From positions 1-64,000 of the forward strand of contig JAPLDO010000042.1 of NCBI GenBank assembly GCA_026391715.1: a stretch of DNA of 64,000 nucleotides. Direction: 5' to 3'. Below, piece by piece: positions 51,674-61,246 of this stretch; within the stretch, counting starts at the first letter, position 1; each line of letters begins with the position of its first letter. A program made the position numbers and the translations under genes. Source of the stretch: Bacteroidota bacterium (GTDB lineage: Bacteria; Bacteroidota; Bacteroidia; Bacteroidales; FEN-979). The notes under the pieces were generated by a model. The model searched no databases. It was not told the origin of the DNA and worked only from the letters and a program-made list of their open reading frames with translations.

Positions 51674-54355
51674 ATGATGGTCATATCGGCGCCCTTGCGG
51701 ACAACCCTCATCACTCTTCTGTTCATTTTTTTTTATTACTGCTCTGCAAACCTTTATTCCCAGGACCTTTCCGGAAATATCACCCTGCATATTCATAACA
51801 AACCGATTTCAGCGGTACTGAAACAGATCACTGAAATTTCAAAAATTGAATTTTCCTATAATCCCGAATCCCTGCCTGTTGAGAAAAACATATCCGTCGA
51901 AATCGCCAATATGCCGCTACGGGAAGCGCTCGACGCCATTTTGATTGCCAATGGAATTGAATACATTGTGGTTGAGAAACATATTGTGCTGAAAAAAAAA
52001 TCGGCGGATGAAGTTCCAGAAATGATTCCGGAAAAAACCGCGCTCCATCGGTATACACTTAGCGGTTTCCTTTACGATAAAAGTACCGGTGAAGCGCTGA
52101 TCGGCGCCAATGTCTATGTAAAAGGCGCTACCATCGGCGCGATGACCAACGGTTATGGTTTTTTTTCTCTGACACTCAGCAGCGGCATCTATCCTGTGGT
52201 CTTTTCATATCTTGGATTCAAATCCGCCGAACGTGAAATAATCCTGAACGAGGATGTAAGGATATCCATTGAACTGGAGGATGACCATCTCGAAATAAGC
52301 GAAGTGGAAATCCTTGCTTCTGAGGGCGAATCAGATGTTTTTGCCCGGCAGATGAGCGGGATCAGTTTCTCACAGAAAACCCTCGGAAGGTTGCCGGGTT
52401 TTGGCGGCGACCTTGATATTATCAGGGCTTTACAGGCAGTTCCGGGGATCCAGACATTTGGAGATGGTTCTTCGTTGTATTATGTCAGAGGCGGAAACAG
52501 CGATCAGAATCTGATGTTGATTGACGAGGTTCCCGTTTACAACCCATCGCATCTGTTCGGCTTTTTCTCGGCATTTTCGCCCGATGCCATAAACAGCGTC
52601 CAGGTTTATAAGGGCGATTTCCCGGCAAAATATGGAGGAAGGCTTTCATCGGTTATTGATATTAAAGCGAAGGAAGGAAATATGAAAAGATTCGGTTGCT
52701 CAGGAAACATCGGTCCCTACGCTTCAAATCTCACCATCGAAGGGCCAATCGTGAAAAACAGGAGTTCATTTATTCTTTCAGGACGGATATCAACCCTCAA
52801 TTGGCTTACCAACCTGAAAAACTTCAACAAAAGTTTCAGCTTTCAGTTCTTCGATGTTAATGCCAAACTGAACTATTCGCTGAACAACAACAACCACATT
52901 TTCCTGACATTTTATTATGGTCTCGATGATTTCAGCCGGTATAATTCCGTTGAGGTGAACTCCTATGGAATCGGCTGGAATAACCTTGCCGGCACCTTCC
53001 GCTGGAACCATATTTTCAGCAACCGGTTATTCTTTAATACTACCTTTAATTTCAGCCGGTACAATTACAGCTTAAACCTTCCGCAGGAGGCGAATGGATA
53101 CTGGAAATCGTCCATTGCCAATCTTACCCTGAAAACCGATGCGGCATGGTATCTGAATCCGAAAAATACAATCCGGTCGGGAGTTGAAGTTACTTACCAC
53201 TATTCCGATCCGGGGAATGTAACCCTCGAAAACGGGAATGCCTCACCGGATGTTCCCGTTGTTGCTGAATATCATTCGATGGAATATGTAATCTATCTTT
53301 CGAATGAGCAGCAGATCGGGAAGAAATTTTCACTGAGATACGGTATCAGGTTGCCGGTATGGCAGGATTTTGGCCCCACGAAGGTTTACTATTTTGACGC
53401 CAACCACAAGGTTATTGATACCATTGGTTATGTTTCGGGTGAAGCCTATTCAACCGCTTTCAGTCCCGAACCCCGTGTGAATATCCAGTATCAGTTGAGC
53501 AATGTATCTTCCGTAAAGGGAAGCTACAGCCGCACTACCCAGTTTCTTCAGCAGCTTTCAAATTCAACCAGCCCGTTCACATCGCTTGAAGTATGGGCGC
53601 CCTGCGGTGTGAACATCGCGCCTCAAACTGCCGATCAGGTTGCCATTGGATATTTCAGGGAGCTGGCAAAACGGAAATTCTCGCTGTCGGTGGAAGGTTA
53701 CTATAAATGGTTCCATAACCGCCTTGATTACCGCGATCACGCAAACCTCCTCTTCAATACCCTCATCGAGGGAGAATTGCGGTTTGGAAAAGGCTGGTCC
53801 TATGGCGTCGAACTGATGTTGCGGAAAACCTCTGGTAATCTGACAGGTTGGATCGGTTATACATGGTCAAGGGCTTTTGTTCAAACCCCCGGGGTTAACA
53901 ACGGTGACATTTATCCTGCCAGTTACGACCGGCCGCACGACTTCTGCATAAACATATCATGGGACGATAAAAAACACTGGCTGCTTACCGCAAACTGGAT
54001 TTACATGACCGGCGCCGCCATCACAACTCCAGTTGGTTTTTACCTTCAGAATGGCTACACGATCCCATTGTACGGCGCCAAAAACAACGACAGGCTGCCC
54101 GATTATCACCGGCTTGATTTGTCGGCTACCTACCATTTCAATAAACCGGGAAACCGCTACCGGCACAGCCTTGCAGTGACAATTTACAATGCATACAGCC
54201 GGCTTAATCCGTTTTCGGTAAGTTTCAATAAAATCATGAATGACAATGGCGAATTTGTCGTTCCTTCAAATATCAACGGAACATATCAACTGGTTCCTAC
54301 CGCGATGTCGGTGGCAGGGATGATCCCGTCAATTAATTATCAATTCAGGTTCTGA
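51674..54355 (+). CDS. TonB-dependent receptor with STN and carboxypeptidase-like domains
   Basis: About 894 residues. Signal peptide (LRTTLITLLFIFFYYCSANLYSQ), STN domain (about 50-110; ISAVLKQITEISKIEFSYNPESL) that contacts the anti-sigma factor, carboxypeptidase-like regulatory domain (about 125-205; GEALIGANVYVKGATIGAMTNGYGFFSL), plug (about 225-345; VRGGNSDQNLMLIDEVPVYNPSHLFG) and barrel ending in INYQFRF. The start is ATG 51674 or the adjacent ATG 51677, just after the anti-sigma stop at 51669. It is a signal-transducing receptor for an unknown ligand, followed by a DUF4249 lipoprotein, a standard Bacteroidetes pairing. Confidence 0.9.
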   Translation: MMVISAPLRTTLITLLFIFFYYCSANLYSQDLSGNITLHIHNKPISAVLKQITEISKIEFSYNPESLPVEKNISVEIANMPLREALDAILIANGIEYIVVEKHIVLKKKSADEVPEMIPEKTALHRYTLSGFLYDKSTGEALIGANVYVKGATIGAMTNGYGFFSLTLSSGIYPVVFSYLGFKSAEREIILNEDVRISIELEDDHLEISEVEILASEGESDVFARQMSGISFSQKTLGRLPGFGGDLDIIRALQAVPGIQTFGDGSSLYYVRGGNSDQNLMLIDEVPVYNPSHLFGFFSAFSPDAINSVQVYKGDFPAKYGGRLSSVIDIKAKEGNMKRFGCSGNIGPYASNLTIEGPIVKNRSSFILSGRISTLNWLTNLKNFNKSFSFQFFDVNAKLNYSLNNNNHIFLTFYYGLDDFSRYNSVEVNSYGIGWNNLAGTFRWNHIFSNRLFFNTTFNFSRYNYSLNLPQEANGYWKSSIANLTLKTDAAWYLNPKNTIRSGVEVTYHYSDPGNVTLENGNASPDVPVVAEYHSMEYVIYLSNEQQIGKKFSLRYGIRLPVWQDFGPTKVYYFDANHKVIDTIGYVSGEAYSTAFSPEPRVNIQYQLSNVSSVKGSYSRTTQFLQQLSNSTSPFTSLEVWAPCGVNIAPQTADQVAIGYFRELAKRKFSLSVEGYYKWFHNRLDYRDHANLLFNTLIEGELRFGKGWSYGVELMLRKTSGNLTGWIGYTWSRAFVQTPGVNNGDIYPASYDRPHDFCINISWDDKKHWLLTANWIYMTGAAITTPVGFYLQNGYTIPLYGAKNNDRLPDYHRLDLSATYHFNKPGNRYRHSLAVTIYNAYSRLNPFSVSFNKIMNDNGEFVVPSNINGTYQLVPTAMSVAGMIPSINYQFRF

Positions 54356-55176
54356 TGCGAAAAATTCTGCACAACATCATATTGACGATAATGATTTCAG
54401 GCTGCGTAAAGGAGACAGTTTGGACGCCGCCTGATTCTCCGCAGACAAATCTTGTGGTTGACGCGATAATAACCGACGAAGTAAAATCGCACAAGATTTA
54501 TCTGACTACGCCGGTTTCACAATTAAATCAATCCCCTAAGCCTTATACCGGCGCCAGCGTTCTGATCAGCAATGAAGATTCGACATGGCAACTTACGGAA
54601 AACCCAGCCGATCCCGGGTGTTATCAAACCCCATCCTGGTTTTCGGCAAAACTTCAAAAAAACTATTCTTTGGTAATTGCCCGCAACGACCAGGTTTATA
54701 CTGCAAAAGCCACCATGTTGCCTTCAAAGCCTTTTCCGGAGCTGAAGTACCTGAAAAATGACGGGAACAACCTCTATTATGTTGACTGGGTTGCCAATGC
54801 GTTTACAACGGGCGAAGCCGCAATGTGGGAATTGCTGATTGACTGGTCGCTGGTTCCGGGGTATGAGCAGCTTGATTCGCTTCATAATCATGCGCGGCTG
54901 CTTTTCTATACGCTGCCAACATTAGATGTAAGCGAAGTATTTGCCCCGAGGATGGAGACGACTTTTTTTCCGGCAGGCGCCAATATCACCGAGCGCCGTT
55001 ACTCGCTAACCCCTGCGCATGCCGAATTTATCCGCGAGGCGCTTCTCGAAACCAACTGGACGGGAGGTTTATTTACTGTGGCGCCGGCGAATGTAACTAC
55101 CAATATGAGCAATGGCGCGCTTGGGTTTTTCGGGGCATGCGGCGTATATGAACTTTCGATAATTGTGACCCGGTAA
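54355..55176 (+). CDS. DUF4249 outer-membrane-associated lipoprotein
   Basis: A 273-residue lipoprotein: leader ending in IMISGC (lipobox), then TNLVVDAIITDEVKSHKIYLTTP, PYTGASVLISNEDSTW and NYSLVIARNDQVYTAKATMLP, the N-terminal pattern of DUF4249 proteins that partner TonB receptors. The start codon overlaps the receptor stop by one base (TGATG), so the two are translationally coupled. Its role is presumably ligand capture at the cell surface. Ends normally (IIVTR). Confidence 0.85.
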   Translation: MRKILHNIILTIMISGCVKETVWTPPDSPQTNLVVDAIITDEVKSHKIYLTTPVSQLNQSPKPYTGASVLISNEDSTWQLTENPADPGCYQTPSWFSAKLQKNYSLVIARNDQVYTAKATMLPSKPFPELKYLKNDGNNLYYVDWVANAFTTGEAAMWELLIDWSLVPGYEQLDSLHNHARLLFYTLPTLDVSEVFAPRMETTFFPAGANITERRYSLTPAHAEFIREALLETNWTGGLFTVAPANVTTNMSNGALGFFGACGVYELSIIVTR

Positions 55177-55238
55177 TAACATTGAGTTCACTTCAGCGAT
55201 AATCATCATATTCAAAATTTGAGGGAGGAAATCCGAGT

Positions 55239-56072
55239 TTATTGAGATATGAATTGTTTCCCCAACCAATCAACCCACTCCTCCATTCCCTTACCCGTTT
55301 TCGCCGACATCAGAATAAATTCAAGATCCGGGTTCAGTTGCCGGGCATATTGCATGGCTGCTTCCATACTGAAATCAACATACGGCAGCAGGTCGGTTTT
55401 GTTGATGATGCAGAGATTGGAAGTCTGAAACATATAGGGATATTTCAGCGGTTTATCGTCGCCTTCGGTAACGCTGATCACCACTACCCGCTTGTGTTCG
55501 CCAAGGTCAAACATTGCCGGGCAAACGAGGTTGCCCACGTTTTCGATAAACAGAATTGAATCATTTTCAACTTCCATTTTTTTCAATGCAAGATGGATCA
55601 TTTTCGCGTCAAGGTGGCAACCCGAACCAGTGTTGATCTGAATAGCGGGCGCGCCAGATTTCTCGATGCGTTCGGCGTCGCGCGCTGTTTGCTGATCCCC
55701 TTCGATGACAAAGATCTTCCGGTTTTTGATCATGGACTCAATGGTCTTCTCCAGGATGGTTGTTTTACCTGAACCCGGCGAACTGACAAGGTTCAGCGTC
55801 AGCACATTCTTCCCTTCAAAATAACCGCGGTTCCGTTCAGCGAGGCGGTTGTTTTCCGAAAGGATATCCATGTTGAGGTTGATCGCCTTTTTAGTCGGAT
55901 GGTCGTGGGAATGAGCATGGCTGTGTCCATCGTGATTGTGTGAGAGGTCGTGTGGGTGTGAGTGAACGTGACCGTCATGGTCATGCTCGTGGTTATGCTC
56001 GTGATCGTGTTGGCGATGATGATCGCCAATTTTAAATTCGCCGGGGTTTCCGCATCCGCAGGTTTCGCACAT
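55239..56072 (-). CDS. hypB: Hydrogenase nickel incorporation GTPase HypB
   Basis: A 277-residue GTPase. The N terminus has the CETCGCG high-affinity nickel motif, then a long His-rich stretch (about residues 15-62, more than 20 His) for nickel storage. The G domain (about 95-270) has Walker A SSPGSGKTT, a metal-binding GSGCHLDAKM motif, and NKTDLL. It inserts Ni into [NiFe]-hydrogenase together with HypA. Last gene in the hyp run, after an 84-base gap from hypA that contains a repeat fragment. Confidence 0.94.
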   Translation of the reverse strand: MCETCGCGNPGEFKIGDHHRQHDHEHNHEHDHDGHVHSHPHDLSHNHDGHSHAHSHDHPTKKAINLNMDILSENNRLAERNRGYFEGKNVLTLNLVSSPGSGKTTILEKTIESMIKNRKIFVIEGDQQTARDAERIEKSGAPAIQINTGSGCHLDAKMIHLALKKMEVENDSILFIENVGNLVCPAMFDLGEHKRVVVISVTEGDDKPLKYPYMFQTSNLCIINKTDLLPYVDFSMEAAMQYARQLNPDLEFILMSAKTGKGMEEWVDWLGKQFISQ

Positions 56073-56094
56073 ATAAATTTGATTTATAATTTTA

Positions 56095-56118
56095 CAATCA
56101 TACCATCCCTTCGGGATT
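56095..56118. repeat. TTCGGG-type repeat arm
   Basis: CAATCATACCATCCCTTCGGG resembles one arm of the elements at 17229 and 22931. It lies between hypA and hypB, followed by three TCTTCTCAA-type short direct repeats (56133-56162) that run into the hypA stop codon. Confidence 0.45.
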
Positions 56119-56156
56119 CTGTTTCAAAACCAATCTTTTCAATCTTCTCAATCTTC

Positions 56157-56513
56157 TCAATCTATAATCCTGTCATCCGCCTGCATCGAAACCACCCTGA
56201 ATTCTTTTCCGCCAGAAATCTCCGAGGGAAAAATCCTGCATTGAGGACAGGTATCCAGCCGGTGGGTCATCACAAATTCTGAATTACAAGAGTGACATCT
56301 CCCTTTTCCTGGAGTTCGGATCATCTCAATTACTGCATTGTCCAGAATTGTATCCCTCACCAGCATTTCGAGCGCAGATTGAAAAGCATCCGCTTCAACG
56401 CCGCTCAGGTCGCCAACTTCGATCTGAAGTTCCTGAATTGTTGAAACGTTGTTTTTCACCGCTTCCCGTTTAACCAGTTCAATTACTTCGAGAGCCAGTG
56501 ATAGTTCATGCAT
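56157..56513 (-). CDS. hypA: Hydrogenase nickel incorporation protein HypA
   Basis: A 118-residue protein starting MHELSLALEVIELV, in which Met1-His2-Glu3 is the conserved nickel-binding N terminus. The zinc site consists of two cysteine pairs, CHSC and CPQC, about 70-95 residues in. It delivers Ni with HypB. The C terminus (DDRIID) ends within short direct repeats. It follows hypE by 12 bases. Confidence 0.95.
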   Translation of the reverse strand: MHELSLALEVIELVKREAVKNNVSTIQELQIEVGDLSGVEADAFQSALEMLVRDTILDNAVIEMIRTPGKGRCHSCNSEFVMTHRLDTCPQCRIFPSEISGGKEFRVVSMQADDRIID

Positions 56514-56525
56514 GTTGATATCGCT

Positions 56526-57548
56526 TTAACATATTCTTGGCAACGGGTCGCCCGTTAATGTATCAATAATTCGCCTGCCGCCGGTTTCGGTTTTCAGCGC
56601 TACTTTTCCAGGGTGATCGCCGGTAACTCTTCCAATTATAGCGCTCTTGCCGCCCAGGATATTTTTCTTCATCACCGTCAGGATTTTATCAGCTTCCTCA
56701 TGACCGGCAACGATTATCACCTTTCCTTCGTTGGCAATATGAAGCGGATCAAAGCCGAGTATTTCACACATTGCCGCCACGCCTCTGCTTATAGGCAATG
56801 CAGATTCATCAATTTCGATTCCAAAACCGGTTTTTCCAGTTAGTTCATTCAAAACGGTGGCAACGCCGCCACGCGTAGGATCGCGCATGAATTTCACAGA
56901 AACGGTTTGATCCAGTATTTCCCTGATCAGGTGGTTCAGCGAGGCGCAATCGGAAATTACCGGCGATTTGAAATTAAAGGATTCACGGGCGCTCATAACC
57001 GCCATTCCATGATCGCCGATGGCGCCATTAATCAGGATTATATCGCCGGGCTTGATATCGCGAGCCTTGCTCACAAAACGGTTTTCCTTTCTAACGCTGC
57101 CGATTCCTGCGGTATTGATGAAGAGTTTGTCGCATTTTCCTTTATTGACAACCTTTGTGTCGCCAGTCACGATAGTCACACGGGCATTCCGCGCCTCATC
57201 GGCAAGCGAGCTCACTATCAATTCAAGTTCTTTCATTGAAAAACCTTCTTCAATGATAAATGAAACGCTGAGATAAAGCGGGTCGGCGCCGGATACTGCA
57301 AGGTCGTTTACGGTGCCGCAAACAGCCAGTTTGCCGATGTTTCCGCCGGGGAAAAACAGGGGATCAATCACAAACGAATCGGTTGTAAAGGCAATATCCG
57401 CTGTATTTGCAGGAAGGATAGCTGCATCGGTCTGTTCATTCAGAATCGGATTCGCAAAGTACTTTAAGAATAAATTCTCTATGAGATTGTGCATCATCCT
57501 GCCGCCATTTCCATGACTCAGCAATATTTTATCTTCCACTGGATTCAT
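56526..57548 (-). CDS. hypE: Hydrogenase maturation protein HypE
   Basis: A 340-residue member of the PurM/ThiL superfamily. ILLSHGNGGRMMHNLIE at the start, GDTKVVNKGKCDKLFINTAGIG in the middle, and the C-terminal PRIC whose cysteine is carbamoylated by HypF and dehydrated to thiocyanate as the source of the CN ligands. Starts in an ATGA overlap with hypD. Confidence 0.96.
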   Translation of the reverse strand: MNPVEDKILLSHGNGGRMMHNLIENLFLKYFANPILNEQTDAAILPANTADIAFTTDSFVIDPLFFPGGNIGKLAVCGTVNDLAVSGADPLYLSVSFIIEEGFSMKELELIVSSLADEARNARVTIVTGDTKVVNKGKCDKLFINTAGIGSVRKENRFVSKARDIKPGDIILINGAIGDHGMAVMSARESFNFKSPVISDCASLNHLIREILDQTVSVKFMRDPTRGGVATVLNELTGKTGFGIEIDESALPISRGVAAMCEILGFDPLHIANEGKVIIVAGHEEADKILTVMKKNILGGKSAIIGRVTGDHPGKVALKTETGGRRIIDTLTGDPLPRIC

Positions 57549-58624
57549 AAGCGATATTTATAAAAGGCGGCACAATTACCTTCGCCCGAAACCATACAGG
57601 CGCCAACCGGAAATGAGGGTGTGCATACTTTGGCAAAGAGGCTGCAATCATTCGGAGTTTTAAGTCCCCGAAGGATAGATCCGCAGATACACCCTTTAGG
57701 ATCGGCTGGTTCAGGAACGGTGACATTGAAGTTTTTTTCGGCGTCGAAGAAGGAAAATTCGTTGCGAATCTTCAAACCGCTTTTTGGAATAATGCCAAGT
57801 CCACGCCAACGGTCGTCTTTCAGTTCAAAAACCTGCGATAAAAAACCTTGCGCTATTTTATTTCCTTCGCTCTGAACTACTCTTTGATACTGGATTTCCA
57901 CTTTTGGCAAGCCGGATTCAAACTGACGCACAAGCATCAAAATTGCCTGCATCAGATCAACCGGTTCGAATCCTGTAACAACAACGCCCAACTTGAAAAC
58001 ATCAGCGAGATCGTTATAAATAGCGGTTCCGGTTATGGCGCTTACATGACCGGGGGCGATAAAACCATCAATCTTAACTCCTTCGTTTACCAGCGCTTTC
58101 ATCACGGGAGGCATGACTTTATGAGCGCTGAGGACAAAAAAATTCTGAAGTTTTGCTTTTTTTGCCTCCACAATGGTTGCAGCCGTAGCAGGAGCGGTAG
58201 TTTCAAAACCGATTCCAGGGAAAATAACCTGCTTTTCAGGATTTTTTCCGGCAATTTCAAGAGCTTCGAGCGGTGAATAGATAATCCGGATATCGCGCCC
58301 GGCGGCGTTCTCTTTTTCAAGGGAACTAACTGAACCCGGCACGCGAATCAGATCGCCATAAGTTGTTATGACGACGCCCGGGATTTTACTGTAAGCGATA
58401 GCGGCGTCGAGAAAATGCTGACTTGAAACGCAAACCGGACAACCAGGTCCGGATATCAGCCGGATGGTTGGAGGCAGCAGAGAATGAATACCGAACCGGT
58501 GGATTGCCATAGTGTGACCGCCGCAAACCTCCATCAGCGTGATCTCTTTTGTGGAAATTCTTTTCACCTCTTCGGAAAGGGCGAGGATTATGTCTTTATT
58601 TCGAAATTCGGTGAGATATTGCAT
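57545..58624 (-). CDS. hypD: Hydrogenase maturation protein HypD
   Basis: A Fe-S scaffold protein of 359 residues with MEVCGGHTMAIHRFGI, ISGPGCPVCVSSQHFLD and GFETTAPATAA, the cysteine motifs that carry the Fe(CN)2CO group, and C-terminal cysteines CICGSILRG / C...C for the [4Fe-4S] cluster. ATG 58624 is chosen because MQYLTEFRNKD matches the family start; an earlier ATG (58663) would overlap hypC by 26 bases. Overlaps hypE by four bases. Confidence 0.94.
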   Translation of the reverse strand: MQYLTEFRNKDIILALSEEVKRISTKEITLMEVCGGHTMAIHRFGIHSLLPPTIRLISGPGCPVCVSSQHFLDAAIAYSKIPGVVITTYGDLIRVPGSVSSLEKENAAGRDIRIIYSPLEALEIAGKNPEKQVIFPGIGFETTAPATAATIVEAKKAKLQNFFVLSAHKVMPPVMKALVNEGVKIDGFIAPGHVSAITGTAIYNDLADVFKLGVVVTGFEPVDLMQAILMLVRQFESGLPKVEIQYQRVVQSEGNKIAQGFLSQVFELKDDRWRGLGIIPKSGLKIRNEFSFFDAEKNFNVTVPEPADPKGCICGSILRGLKTPNDCSLFAKVCTPSFPVGACMVSGEGNCAAFYKYRL

Positions 58625-58637
58625 GTACTTGTCGTTT

Positions 58638-58859
58638 TTAACCACTACTGCCTGCCACTTCATTCAAAAGCCGGAGGGTTTCCGCAGCCTCTTCAGCATC
58701 CACCTTCTGAATGGCGAAACCGGCATGAAGCATCACATAATCGCCGGGATTCACATCGTCGAGCAACAGAATACTCGCCCGGTATTCAACATCTTCAATG
58801 GTTAACAGAGCTGTCGCCCCATCAACGCTGATCACTTTTGCCGGTATTGCTAAACACAT
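58638..58859 (-). CDS. hypC: Hydrogenase maturation chaperone HypC
   Basis: A 73-residue protein with the conserved MCLAIPAKVISVDG start, in which Cys2 contacts HypD and the hydrogenase precursor, and GDYVMLHAGFAIQKVDAEEA. It overlaps the end of hypF by 10 bases, consistent with one hypFCDEAB operon. Confidence 0.95.
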   Translation of the reverse strand: MCLAIPAKVISVDGATALLTIEDVEYRASILLLDDVNPGDYVMLHAGFAIQKVDAEEAAETLRLLNEVAGSSG

Positions 58860-61213
58860 AATTTATCTCTCCTTTTTGACGCTATTGCCAGTTGCCCCAG
58901 CGCGATTCCTCCGTCGTTGGTGGGAACAGCGGCATGAGCGTAAACTTCAAACTTATTTTTCTTCAGTAAATCTATACTTCCTTCGAGCAGATATTTATTC
59001 TGAAAAACCCCGCCCGACAGCACAACTTTATTTATTTCTTCTCTTCCGCGGATGACATTTGCAGTTTCAAAGATAACAGAAATTATGGTATTGTGGAACT
59101 TTGATGCAATTATCGAGACGTCAGCGCCATTGATCAGATCGTCAACAATTCCACGGATTGTGGCGTCGAGTCTGATAATCTTGTCAATTTCAAAATGATA
59201 AAGTTCCTTACAGTTCTTATTAATCAGAGATTCGAGTCTCATTGGACCTTCGGCATGAAAAGAGGCTATCTGACACAAGCCAAGCAGCGATGCAACGGCG
59301 TCGAAAAGCCGTCCGGCGCCGGAAGTAAGCGGACAGTTTATGTTCCGGTCGATCATCCTGACCAGATTATTGATTTTTTCCAGATCAATTTCCCGGAAGA
59401 GAGGAAGATCAAGTTTGATGAAATCCTTACCGAAAACCTTGTAAAGCCAGGAAACGGCCATTCGCCAGGGTTCTTCGGTCGCTGCATCGCCTCCCGGAAG
59501 CGGGACATATTCAAAATGGGTAATCCGTTTGTAGTCCAATAAGTCGCAAACTAAAAACTCAGAACCCCAGATGTGACCATCATCCCCGTATCCCGTACCA
59601 TCCATTGCTACTCCGATCACCTTCTCGTCGAGGTGGTGTTCGGCCATACTCGCGGCAATGTGGGCATGGTGATGCTGCACATGAACGATTGGTAAATCCC
59701 TGAAATTTGCCGCAGTTTTTGTGGAGATGTATTCAGGATGCATATCCGCAGCGAGCAATGTAGGTTTTACGCGAAACAACCGCAGAAATTGCGAAATGGT
59801 TTGTTCGTAAAATTGTGCGGTTTCCAATCCCTGAAGGTCGCCGATGTGTTGACTTTGAAACGCTTTATTCCCTTTTCCAACACAAAAACAGTTAGTAAGT
59901 TCGGCGCCGAAAGCAATAATTCCATCGGCGTTTAGCGCCGTGCGGACAGGCGCCGGCACATAACCGCGCGAACGGCGGAAAATTCGCTCTTTTCCGTCAA
60001 TAATCCTTACAACCGAATCGTCAGTCCGGTTATAAATATCGCGGTTGTGCAGCACAATAGCATCCACGCAAGATGAGAACTGTGCAAGCGCCTCGTGGTT
60101 GTCAATCAGTATAGGTTCGCTGCTGAAATTTCCGCTGGTAAGCACAATGGCTGATGTTTTTAACCGCTGAAAGAGCATGTAGTGAAACGGCAAATATGGA
60201 AGCATTAACCCCAGAAGATTAACCCCGGCGTTAATATTTTTTGCTAATGGCGGCAGGTTGTCACAACTTTTCATTTCCAGCAGAACAATAGGTCGCCGCC
60301 ATGATAAAAGCGACTGCTCTTCAGTTTTTTCAACTGTTGCATACCGTTTCAATGTTTCGATGTTGCTGAACATCACCGCAAAGGGTTTTCCGTCGCGGTT
60401 TTTGATATTTCTCAGTTTTTCAACGGCAGCCTCATTGAAGGCGTCACAAGCGAGGTGCATACCTCCCAGTCCTTTGATAAGCGCGATTCCGCCGTTTCCG
60501 ATACATTTTGAAACATGATCGGTAATGACTTCAATTGACTCGCTGATCTTGTTTCCTTCAACAAATAATTCATATCTGGGACCGCAGATGGCGCAGGCAG
60601 TGGGTTGAGCATGGAATCGGCGGTCGAGAATATTTTCATACTCTTTCCGGCAATCCGGGCACATCGGAAAGGGCTGCATGGTGGTTTTTACCCTGTCGTA
60701 AGGCAGATCGCGAATAATGGTAAACCGCGGTCCGCAATTGGTGCAGTTTACGAAAGCATAATTCAAGCGATTTCCCTCTTTTTCAATATCTTCCATGCAT
60801 TCGCTGCAAACTGCAAGGTCGGGACTGATTTCCGTGACGTCATCGGAACAATCGGCGCTTTGAAGGATACTGAACTTTGTAAATATCTCAGGTTCGATTT
60901 CATTTGATGAAACATTTTCAATCATTGAAGCTAATGGCGCCTCCAATCTCAAAGAATTAAGAAATTGAGCGGCGTTTGAAGGATTCCCGCTGATGCAGAT
61001 CAGAACATTCTCATTTGTATTTTGCACCCATCCGGTAAGACCAAGATTTGTGGCAAGACGATATACAAACGGACGAAACCCGACTCCCTGTACCAATCCG
61101 GTTACCGTTATGTGGAGTGTTTGGTTTTTCAAGAGATTGAGTGGATTGAGTGGATTGAGTGGAACTTGGAACCTGGGATTTGGGATTTTGATAATAAATG
61201 TAAATTTATACAT
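58850..61213 (-). CDS. hypF: Carbamoyltransferase HypF
   Basis: A 787-residue protein with the full HypF architecture: acylphosphatase domain (about 32-120; TVTGLVQGVGFRPFVYRLA), two zinc-finger pairs (CSECMEDI...CTNCGPRF; CPDCRKEY...CAICGP), a YrdC-like domain (about 225-410) and a Kae1-like carbamoyltransferase domain (to 787; VHVQHHHAHIAASMAEH and MDGTGYGDDG). It transfers carbamoyl to HypE. The first ~30 residues (IPNPRFQVPLNPLNPLN) come from a 9-base tandem repeat and AATCCC-type sequence, not from the family fold; the native start may have been lost there. First gene of the operon, divergent from the permease gene 33 bases away. Confidence 0.94.
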   Translation of the reverse strand: MYKFTFIIKIPNPRFQVPLNPLNPLNLLKNQTLHITVTGLVQGVGFRPFVYRLATNLGLTGWVQNTNENVLICISGNPSNAAQFLNSLRLEAPLASMIENVSSNEIEPEIFTKFSILQSADCSDDVTEISPDLAVCSECMEDIEKEGNRLNYAFVNCTNCGPRFTIIRDLPYDRVKTTMQPFPMCPDCRKEYENILDRRFHAQPTACAICGPRYELFVEGNKISESIEVITDHVSKCIGNGGIALIKGLGGMHLACDAFNEAAVEKLRNIKNRDGKPFAVMFSNIETLKRYATVEKTEEQSLLSWRRPIVLLEMKSCDNLPPLAKNINAGVNLLGLMLPYLPFHYMLFQRLKTSAIVLTSGNFSSEPILIDNHEALAQFSSCVDAIVLHNRDIYNRTDDSVVRIIDGKERIFRRSRGYVPAPVRTALNADGIIAFGAELTNCFCVGKGNKAFQSQHIGDLQGLETAQFYEQTISQFLRLFRVKPTLLAADMHPEYISTKTAANFRDLPIVHVQHHHAHIAASMAEHHLDEKVIGVAMDGTGYGDDGHIWGSEFLVCDLLDYKRITHFEYVPLPGGDAATEEPWRMAVSWLYKVFGKDFIKLDLPLFREIDLEKINNLVRMIDRNINCPLTSGAGRLFDAVASLLGLCQIASFHAEGPMRLESLINKNCKELYHFEIDKIIRLDATIRGIVDDLINGADVSIIASKFHNTIISVIFETANVIRGREEINKVVLSGGVFQNKYLLEGSIDLLKKNKFEVYAHAAVPTNDGGIALGQLAIASKRRDKLCV
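61136..61162. repeat. 9-bp tandem repeat (ATTGAGTGG) x3 at the HypF N terminus
   Basis: Three perfect units, translated on the minus strand as PLNPLNPLN. Beside it, 61164-61192 holds AATCCC/AGTTCC-type sequence like that at 32236 and 50870. The repeat lies before the conserved acylphosphatase domain. Confidence 0.85.
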
Positions 61214-61246
61214 ATTTTAGTTATTTTAGCCCCATAAATATTTCAG

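Noticed and set aside
55920-56040. CATGGTCATGCTCGTGG-like repeated DNA between 55.9 and 56.04 kb considered as a repeat element
   Set aside because: This is the coding DNA for the histidine-rich nickel-binding stretch of HypB; repetition follows from His codons.
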